Below, piece by piece: positions 8,504 to 12,092 of a stretch of DNA of 12,092 bases (position 1 is its first letter; each line of letters begins with the position of its first letter). Both the position numbers and the translations under genes were made by a program. The notes below the pieces were generated by a model. That model was not told the DNA's origin and ran no database searches. It saw nothing but the letters and a program-made list of their open reading frames with translations. The DNA comes from an uncultured Succinatimonas sp. (GTDB lineage: Bacteria > Pseudomonadota > Gammaproteobacteria > Enterobacterales > Succinivibrionaceae): positions 1-12,092 of the forward strand of contig URKL01000027.1 of the NCBI GenBank assembly GCA_900548485.1, given 5' to 3'.

Positions 8504-8504
8504 A

Positions 8505-8552
8505 CTATTTTCTCCCTGTAGAGAGGCTTTGCTGTAAATAAGCAAAATTCAT
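8505..8552 (-). CDS. Possible 15-codon leader peptide upstream of pheS
   Basis: An ATG-to-TAG frame in the pheS leader encoding MNFAYLQQSLSTGRK. A GGGGA ribosome site lies four bases before the ATG, better than that of pheS itself. The frame ends 68 bases before the pheS start. Its first codons sit inside a 6-bp hairpin (8528-8546), and its last codons overlap one arm of a 7-bp inverted repeat (8515-8521 with 8566-8572). Such an arrangement fits translation-dependent leader control, as PheM attenuation does for E. coli pheST. But the peptide has a single Phe and one Tyr and no terminator with a U-tract is visible, so it could be chance. Confidence 0.3.
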   Translation of the reverse strand: MNFAYLQQSLSTGRK

Positions 8553-8572
8553 AAAATCCCCGTGACTACAGG
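8515..8572 (-). promoter_or_regulatory. Structured RNA leader of the pheS operon (putative)
   Basis: In the pheS-sense RNA, CCUGUAG (8572-8566) can pair with CUACAGG (8521-8515), enclosing a second stem UUUGCU/AGCAAA (8546-8541 with 8533-8528, 7-base loop). The outer stem sequesters sequence just upstream of the GGGGA ribosome site and the end of the short leader reading frame. The nested arrangement is seen directly in the sequence. A regulatory role (attenuation or translational control by Phe-tRNA supply) is inferred from the position upstream of pheST. Confidence 0.35.
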
Positions 8573-8598
8573 CGTAAAGATCAAATGTTTAATTTAGC

Positions 8599-8627
8599 AT
8601 TATTACATGATCTTATAGTTCTTACAA
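8599..8627 (-). promoter_or_regulatory. Candidate sigma-70 promoter for the pheS operon
   Basis: On the minus strand TTGTAA (8627-8622, 4 of 6 to consensus) and AATAAT (8604-8599, 5 of 6) are separated by 17 bases. Transcription would begin near 8592, giving a leader of about 155 bases that includes all the inverted repeats listed. In such AT-rich DNA similar boxes arise by chance. A second candidate is TTGTTT with TATATA, 17 bases apart, somewhat further upstream. Confidence 0.35.
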
Positions 8628-8667
8628 TTTTTTTAAATATTGCCTTATATACGGCAAAGCTTTATCT

Positions 8668-8696
8668 TAAACAAAGGTCTTTGAATAATATATAAT
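8668..8696 (+). promoter_or_regulatory. Candidate sigma-70 promoter for lolCDE
   Basis: A perfect TATAAT (8691-8696) lies 17 bases after TAAACA (8668-8673, 4 of 6 to TTGACA). Transcription would begin near 8703, about 98 bases before the lolC GTG. It is back-to-back with the pheS promoter candidate. Confidence 0.45.
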
Positions 8697-8709
8697 TTAT
8701 CAATCCTAT

Positions 8710-8763
8710 ATGTTTTTTGAGAAATTTAAGTTCTTTTATGTACAAGCTTTAAGATTTAGCTAA
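8710..8763 (+). CDS. Phe-rich 17-codon reading frame upstream of lolC (doubtful)
   Basis: ATG to TAA encoding MFFEKFKFFYVQALRFS, with six Phe in 17 residues. It recalls the E. coli PheM leader peptide in composition and lies in the pheS/lolC spacer, but it reads away from pheS, toward lolC. There is no recognisable ribosome site, and the predicted lolC transcription start is only about seven bases upstream. TTT codons are expected by chance in DNA this AT-rich. I list it because of the coincidence, with low belief that it is translated. Confidence 0.15.
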   Translation: MFFEKFKFFYVQALRFS

Positions 8764-8789
8764 AATGAGCAACTAACTATTGCTAGTTT

Positions 8790-8793
8790 AGGA
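8790..8793 (+). promoter_or_regulatory. Ribosome binding site deciding the lolC GTG start
   Basis: AGGA stands seven bases before GTG at 8801, and no ATG in frame is comparably placed. A 5-bp hairpin AGCAA/TTGCT (8768-8772 with 8780-8784) lies five bases upstream of it. Confidence 0.55.
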
Positions 8794-8800
8794 TTTTGTA

Positions 8801-9979
8801 GTGCGTTTATTTCATCCTTTAGAGCTGTCTGTTGCCACACGGTGTAGTTTCTCTCACAGCTCACATAAATTCGCCTCTTTTGTGGCTTTATTAGCAACTA
8901 TAGGTATCACTATAGGTGTTGCCTCCTTAATTGTAGTCTCTTCAATTATGGGAGGGTTACAAAATCGCTTAAAAGATGCTGCTCTCTCATCAACAGCTCA
9001 ACTTATAGTGGAGGCCCCCCTAACTGAAGCCTCAAAGCTTCTAGACTTACCTCATGTAATCGCATGTGCCCCTTTTATTAGATCTGAAGTTTTATTGCAA
9101 GGTGGCGATGGGATCTTACTTGTAAATCTACAAGGCATTGATACTGACAAAATTATTTTAAAACAAAGCTATACTATTGATGATTTAAATTTATTAAGTA
9201 TTCCTAAAAAAAATAGCTATGCCCTCAATGCACAAACACAAATATTCTTAAAATTAAACTTACTTTTAGGACAAAATGTGCGCCTTATCAGCACACAAAA
9301 CGCGCGCTACACTCCTATAGGCTTAGTGCCATCACAAAGAATATTTACCTTAAGTGAATATTCCCCTTCGGTAAATAATAATGCCATTCCTGAGGCTTAT
9401 GCTAATTATGAAGATGTACGACGTCTATTACGCTATAAAGAACCTCCTCAAACTTTAAGATTATGGCTTGAAGATCCATTCTTAGTTGACAACACAGTTA
9501 TAGCTCTTGAAAAGATGCAACTTAAATCTAGTGATTGGCGTGATAGCCTTGGAGAGTTTTTCAAAGCTGTAGCTTTAGAAAAACTTTCTATGTCCATAAT
9601 GTTAACCTTGATAATTTTAGTAGCAGCTTTCAATATTCTCTCAGCTTTAACCATGACCGTAGCCTCAAGATTGACTGATATTGCTATCTTAAAAACCTTA
9701 GGTCTTAAAAGCATGCGTATTTTAAAAATCTTTATGTTTATGGGAATTTCCTATGGTTTTATAGGAGCTACAATTGGAACCCTCATCGGTATTCCTGCGA
9801 CCTACGGTGTAGCTTATCTTTTAAGCTTAAACCTCAATAGTACCTTGCCTGTAAGTATTGATTTTTTGAATATTTTCATGATTTTTACAGGAAGCTTAAC
9901 TATAAGCATCATCTGTACGCTCTACCCGGCCATTCGTGCGGCCATCACAGATCCAATTACTCATCTCTCGCGAGGATAA
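8801..9979 (+). CDS. lolC: Lipoprotein-releasing ABC transporter permease LolC
   Basis: 392 residues (E. coli LolC 399). Inner-membrane subunit of LolCDE, which extracts mature outer-membrane lipoproteins and hands them to periplasmic LolA. The LolC/E topology is visible: helix 1 at about 26-50 (ATIGITIGVASLIV), a large periplasmic domain (about 51-262), then helices at about 265-288, 312-342 and 356-377, and the tail YPAIRAAITDP. The segment TPIGLVPSQR (171-180) corresponds to the LolC Hook that recruits LolA (E. coli TPMGRLPVQR). RLWLEDP (220-226) and SDWRDSLGEFFKAVALEK (244-261) also match LolC, so this copy is LolC rather than LolE. The start is GTG at 8801, chosen because AGGA lies seven bases upstream and the N-terminus aligns with the family. 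First gene of the operon, and it ends three bases before lolD. Confidence 0.93.
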   Translation: MRLFHPLELSVATRCSFSHSSHKFASFVALLATIGITIGVASLIVVSSIMGGLQNRLKDAALSSTAQLIVEAPLTEASKLLDLPHVIACAPFIRSEVLLQGGDGILLVNLQGIDTDKIILKQSYTIDDLNLLSIPKKNSYALNAQTQIFLKLNLLLGQNVRLISTQNARYTPIGLVPSQRIFTLSEYSPSVNNNAIPEAYANYEDVRRLLRYKEPPQTLRLWLEDPFLVDNTVIALEKMQLKSSDWRDSLGEFFKAVALEKLSMSIMLTLIILVAAFNILSALTMTVASRLTDIAILKTLGLKSMRILKIFMFMGISYGFIGATIGTLIGIPATYGVAYLLSLNLNSTLPVSIDFLNIFMIFTGSLTISIICTLYPAIRAAITDPITHLSRG

Positions 9980-9982
9980 ATT

Positions 9983-10660
9983 ATGCAAGAGATTTTATTA
10001 AAAGCCCGTAAAGTTTGTCGTACCTATACAGAAGGTGCTGTAAAAACAGCTGTCTTACATGATATAAACATAGATATCTATGCCGATGAGATCACTGCAA
10101 TTATAGGCAAATCTGGCTCTGGCAAGAGTACCCTGCTACATATTTTAGGAACCCTTGATAGCCAATCAGATGGCGAAATTATCTTTGATAACATTAACCT
10201 AAAAAATCTTACTTCCTCACAAAAGGCTAACTTTCGCAATCAAAGCTTAGGCTTTGTATATCAATTCCATCATCTTTTAGGCGATTTTACAGCTCTTGAA
10301 AATGTCATGATGCCTCTTGTCATCGCTAAAACTCCTATGGAAAAAGCTCAAAGCAGAGCTCGAGAATATCTTATAAAGGTTGGTCTTGAACACAGATTAA
10401 ATTATAAACCTTCAGAAATGTCAGGAGGAGAAAGACAGAGAGTAGCTATAGCTCGCGCAATGGTAAATCATCCTAAACTTATTCTTGCAGATGAACCCAC
10501 TGGTAATTTAGATGCAAACAATGCTAAAGCAATCTTTGATCTCTTTTTAAACCTTGCTCATACTGAACACACTGCTGTAGTAATGGTAACTCACGATGAG
10601 TCTTTAGCACAAAAATGCGATCGTATTTATACCATCGAGGATGGTCGCATCAATGTTTAG
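9983..10660 (+). CDS. lolD: Lipoprotein-releasing ABC transporter ATPase LolD
   Basis: 225 residues, cytoplasmic ATPase of LolCDE. Two copies drive lipoprotein extraction by LolC and LolE. All ABC elements are intact: Walker A GKSGSGKST (42-50, Lys48), Q-loop YQFHHLLGDFTALENV (93-108, Gln94), signature MSGGERQRVAIARA (146-159), Walker B LILADE (166-171, Asp170 and catalytic Glu171), D-loop GNLD (174-177) and H-loop VTHD (His204). FHHLLxDFTALENV after the Q-loop is characteristic of LolD as opposed to MacB or FtsE, although all belong to one ABC subgroup. The ATG comes three bases after the lolC TAA, with GAGGA six to seven bases upstream. The 3' end overlaps the likely lolE start by eight bases, so the operon is translationally coupled. 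Confidence 0.96.
   Translation: MQEILLKARKVCRTYTEGAVKTAVLHDINIDIYADEITAIIGKSGSGKSTLLHILGTLDSQSDGEIIFDNINLKNLTSSQKANFRNQSLGFVYQFHHLLGDFTALENVMMPLVIAKTPMEKAQSRAREYLIKVGLEHRLNYKPSEMSGGERQRVAIARAMVNHPKLILADEPTGNLDANNAKAIFDLFLNLAHTEHTAVVMVTHDESLAQKCDRIYTIEDGRINV
10637..10640 (+). promoter_or_regulatory. Ribosome binding site for lolE within lolD
   Basis: GAGG inside the lolD coding region, 12 bases before ATG 10653 and immediately against ATG 10641. The spacing argues for the downstream start, overlapping the lolD stop by eight bases. Confidence 0.5.
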
Positions 10661-11897
10661 ATTTCAAAATTTAAAAATTGCAATGCGCTTTTTACGTTCT
10701 AAGCGCTATGGCGCCTTAGCAAGATTTATGTCTATGGCATCTACAACAGGTATTGCCGCTGGTGTTTGTGCTTTAATCATCGGCCTTTCGGCAATGAATG
10801 GTTTTGAATATGAACTACACAATCGGGTTCTTTCTTTAATTCCTGCTGCAACCTTAAATTCTCAAGAAGATGAATTTAGCCATCTTGAGGACGATCTGCA
10901 GACGCTAGTTCAAACTCCAGGCATTATTGCAGCTGCTCCAACAGTAACGTTAGAAGGTGTTTTTTCTAAAAATCAAAGCTTTGCTCCTTCTGCTCTTATC
11001 GGAATTGACCCTAAACTTGAGAAAAATGTTGTCAATTTAGAACGATTTATGAGCTGTTCTGTTGATAAGCTTAATATTGATGATGATAACTTTCCTCTTA
11101 TTATTGGTAACGGCATTTTAAAAAAATTGAACTTACACATTGGTGATTTAGTAGATCTTATAACTATCGATAAAAGTTCAAATGAAAATCCTCTAAGTCG
11201 ACCTGCTAATGCTACTTTTAAAATTGTGGGCGTAATTAAAACCGGAGGACAAATTGACTCCACTTTAGCTTTTACACATATAGATAAAGCCGTATCTTTG
11301 GCTTCTTTAAAAGCTCCAAATAGCATTCACATCAAAACTCAAAATATGCTCAATGTTGATGAATCTTTAAACTTAGCCTTGCCTAAATTAAAAGATTTAG
11401 TAACAACTAGCACTTGGATGAAGAGTCAAGGTAAACTCTATAACGATATTCAGCTTATTCGCAATATAATGTATTTGGCGATGATTTTAGTAATGGCAGT
11501 TGCCTGTTTTAATATCATCTCAAACCTAATCATGTCTGTAAGTGAAAAAAGTCGAGAAATTGCTATCTTACTCACTATGGGCATGCCTCGAGCTAATATT
11601 ATTAAAATATTTACTCTCATGGGGGTACTTTCGGCATTAAGAGGCACAATTATAGGACTAGTCTTAGGTTGCTCTTTAGCATTTTTTATTACCCCAATTA
11701 CTAGTAATTTTGAAAAATATTTTGGTTTTGAGCTTTTAAATGAGAATATCTATTTTATTAACTTTATCCCCTCATCCTTATCCCTTATAGATGTACTTTT
11801 AGTAACTATTTGTTCCTTAGTTATGAGTCTTTTAGCCGCACTCTATCCTGCTTTCAAAGCATCTCGTATTGATCCTGCTTCTGAATTATCTATTTGA
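10653..11897 (+). CDS. lolE: Lipoprotein-releasing ABC transporter permease LolE
   Basis: 414 residues from ATG 10653, the same as E. coli LolE. The protein has four helices (about 24-47, 272-295, 314-343 and 378-399) around a large periplasmic domain (48-270). LolE features include LIIGLSAMNGFEYELHNRVL (41-60), VIKTGGQIDSTLAF (194-207), YNDIQLIRNIMYLAM (263-277), CFNIISNLIMSV (285-296) and YPAFKASRIDP (398-408). LolE receives the lipoprotein substrate from the membrane, alongside LolC. A frame extending to ATG 10641 exists, but there GAGG touches the ATG. With ATG 10653 the GAGG is 12 bases upstream, and the distance to the MRFLRSKR segment equals that of E. coli. The stop TGA (11895-11897) lies in the TTGA that forms the end of an adjacent IS200/IS605-type element, so the last one or two residues may have been altered by that insertion. 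Confidence 0.94.
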   Translation: MFRFQNLKIAMRFLRSKRYGALARFMSMASTTGIAAGVCALIIGLSAMNGFEYELHNRVLSLIPAATLNSQEDEFSHLEDDLQTLVQTPGIIAAAPTVTLEGVFSKNQSFAPSALIGIDPKLEKNVVNLERFMSCSVDKLNIDDDNFPLIIGNGILKKLNLHIGDLVDLITIDKSSNENPLSRPANATFKIVGVIKTGGQIDSTLAFTHIDKAVSLASLKAPNSIHIKTQNMLNVDESLNLALPKLKDLVTTSTWMKSQGKLYNDIQLIRNIMYLAMILVMAVACFNIISNLIMSVSEKSREIAILLTMGMPRANIIKIFTLMGVLSALRGTIIGLVLGCSLAFFITPITSNFEKYFGFELLNENIYFINFIPSSLSLIDVLLVTICSLVMSLLAALYPAFKASRIDPASELSI

Positions 11898-11993
11898 CTT
11901 CCTCCCCTTGCTAAAGCAAGGGGATTTACACGGCTTAGATTACTATCTGTCTTCAGTGCTTTTTCTGTGCTGACTCTTTTGAAAGTTCACTTC
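11894..11993 (-). ncRNA. Putative omega RNA (reRNA) 3' scaffold
   Basis: In IS200/IS605 elements the RNA guide of TnpB comes from the 3' end of tnpB and the right end, and its guide is the flanking DNA just past the terminal TCAA. The sequence from the tnpB stop through the hairpin to TCAA fits that layout. The 5' boundary would extend into tnpB and cannot be placed. The guide would begin ATAGATAATTCAGAAGC, which is antisense to the end of lolE. Expression is not shown by the sequence. Confidence 0.45.
11904..11923. repeat. Terminal hairpin of the IS element
   Basis: CCCCTTGCT (11904-11912) and AGCAAGGGG (11915-11923) are perfect reverse complements around AA. Realistically this is an 8-bp stem with a TAAA loop. 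Hairpins like this near the right end are recognised by the transposase TnpA and form the last stem of the omega RNA used by TnpB. On the plus strand it follows lolE closely and could end lolCDE transcription, but the bases after it (ATTTACA) give only a poor U-tract. Confidence 0.75.
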
Positions 11994-12092
11994 CTAATCT
12001 AGCCTAGCAAGAGCTGCCATCAGGATATTTCCCGCTACGTTTTCATATACATTGGCTGTATATCCACAGTTTGTACATAAGAATTTAGCTTG
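11994..12092 (-). pseudogene. tnpB: TnpB (IS605 OrfB) C-terminus, partial and probably inactive
   Basis: The window's edge cuts the gene, leaving 32 codons and a TAG. The translation contains CTNCGYTANVYENVAGNIL, the second half of the TnpB zinc ribbon followed by the RuvC-III region. TnpB is the RNA-guided nuclease of IS200/IS605 elements. Two oddities are visible. In the usual NADxNAA-type motif the aspartate, the third RuvC catalytic carboxylate, is Tyr here (VYENVA). And the TAG comes soon after NILMAALARLD. Reading through it in the same frame gives 16 more residues (starting EVNFQKSQ, ending KSTEDR) that resemble the usual tail, before TAG-TAA. This suggests decay, or less likely a nuclease-dead derivative. 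The first zinc-binding CxxC and the other catalytic residues lie outside the window. Confidence 0.7.

Larger units (their letters stand above)
8437..8800. other. Divergent pheS/lolC regulatory spacer (364 bases)
   Basis: This is the only gap over 300 bases, and it lies between divergently transcribed operons. The half next to pheS is moderately GC-rich and full of inverted repeats: 8459-8472, 8491-8503, 8515-8521 with 8566-8572, and 8528-8546. The half next to lolC is very AT-rich and carries promoter-like boxes for both strands (about 8599-8696). An inverted repeat TTGCC/GGCAA at 8640-8657 lies between the divergent promoters. No tRNA or full gene is present. Two very short reading frames (8505-8552 minus, 8710-8763 plus) are listed separately. 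Confidence 0.6.
11894..12092 (-). mobile_element. Right end of an IS200/IS605-family element (partial)
   Basis: Read on the minus strand, this segment has the order expected for the right end of an IS200/IS605-family element. It starts with the TnpB zinc-ribbon tail, then about 70 bases, then a strong imperfect-loop hairpin (11904-11923), then AGGAAG and a terminal TCAA (11897-11894). TCAA is the right-end cleavage tetranucleotide known for IS608 and ISDra2 relatives. The left end, and any tnpA, lie beyond the window. The element abuts lolE with no spacer, its last bases forming the lolE stop codon. There is no terminal inverted repeat or target duplication, as expected for this family. Confidence 0.8.

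Noticed and set aside
8437..8800. tRNA gene or T-box riboswitch in the pheS leader
   Set aside because: No cloverleaf, TTCGA-type loop, CCA end or T-box core sequence could be found on either strand.
10641..10652. Longer LolE start at ATG 10641
   Set aside because: The ribosome site GAGG would touch this ATG, and the downstream ATG at 10653 gives the E. coli length and N-terminal spacing.
10973..11326. 117-codon open frame on the strand opposite lolE
   Set aside because: It lies wholly within lolE, has no family likeness and no ribosome site, and is an antisense shadow of the real gene.
11904..11930. Hairpin after lolE as a standard intrinsic terminator
   Set aside because: The stem is strong, but the following bases lack a U-tract. 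The TnpB tail and the TCAA end explain it better as an IS right-end structure.

Overview
The window looks like an AT-rich gammaproteobacterial chromosome segment. Every intact gene is closest to its E. coli counterpart: the PheS, PheT, Dxs, IspA, XseB, YajQ, LolC, LolD and LolE lengths are equal or nearly equal, and key motifs are shared. The AT-rich, TTA-rich codon use and the gene order would fit a host-associated anaerobe such as a member of the Succinivibrionaceae. That placement is a guess from composition and gene content, not something the sequence proves.

Left and centre (about 112-8436) is a leftward gene train: pheS, pheT, xseB, ispA, dxs, then after 196 bases yajQ and ampG. From pheS to dxs the genes are 30 bases apart or less, and xseB and ispA overlap by 4 bases, so this reads as one transcript. 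It joins phenylalanyl-tRNA synthetase to exonuclease VII small subunit, farnesyl diphosphate synthase and DXP synthase. The yajQ-ampG pair probably has its own promoter. Its partners echo the E. coli neighbourhood in which xseB-ispA-dxs, yajQ and ampG lie near each other, with the cyo oxidase genes absent here.

The 364-base divergent spacer (8437-8800) holds promoter-like sequences for both directions. It also holds a long pheS leader with nested inverted repeats and a 15-codon upstream reading frame, and on the other strand a short Phe-rich reading frame before lolC.

Right (8801-11897) is a rightward, tightly coupled lolC-lolD-lolE operon. It encodes the inner-membrane ABC machine that releases outer-membrane lipoproteins to LolA.

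The right edge (11894-12092) is the right end of an IS200/IS605-family element lying on the minus strand. It contains the zinc-ribbon C-terminus of TnpB, then a strong terminal hairpin, then a TCAA end that overlaps the lolE stop codon. The TnpB piece lacks the expected third RuvC aspartate (Tyr instead) and seems to end early. This is the least ordinary part of the window. By the known behaviour of such elements, an omega RNA from here would read into lolE antisense. The rest of the window is conserved housekeeping sequence, and I see no clearly new multi-gene system in it.
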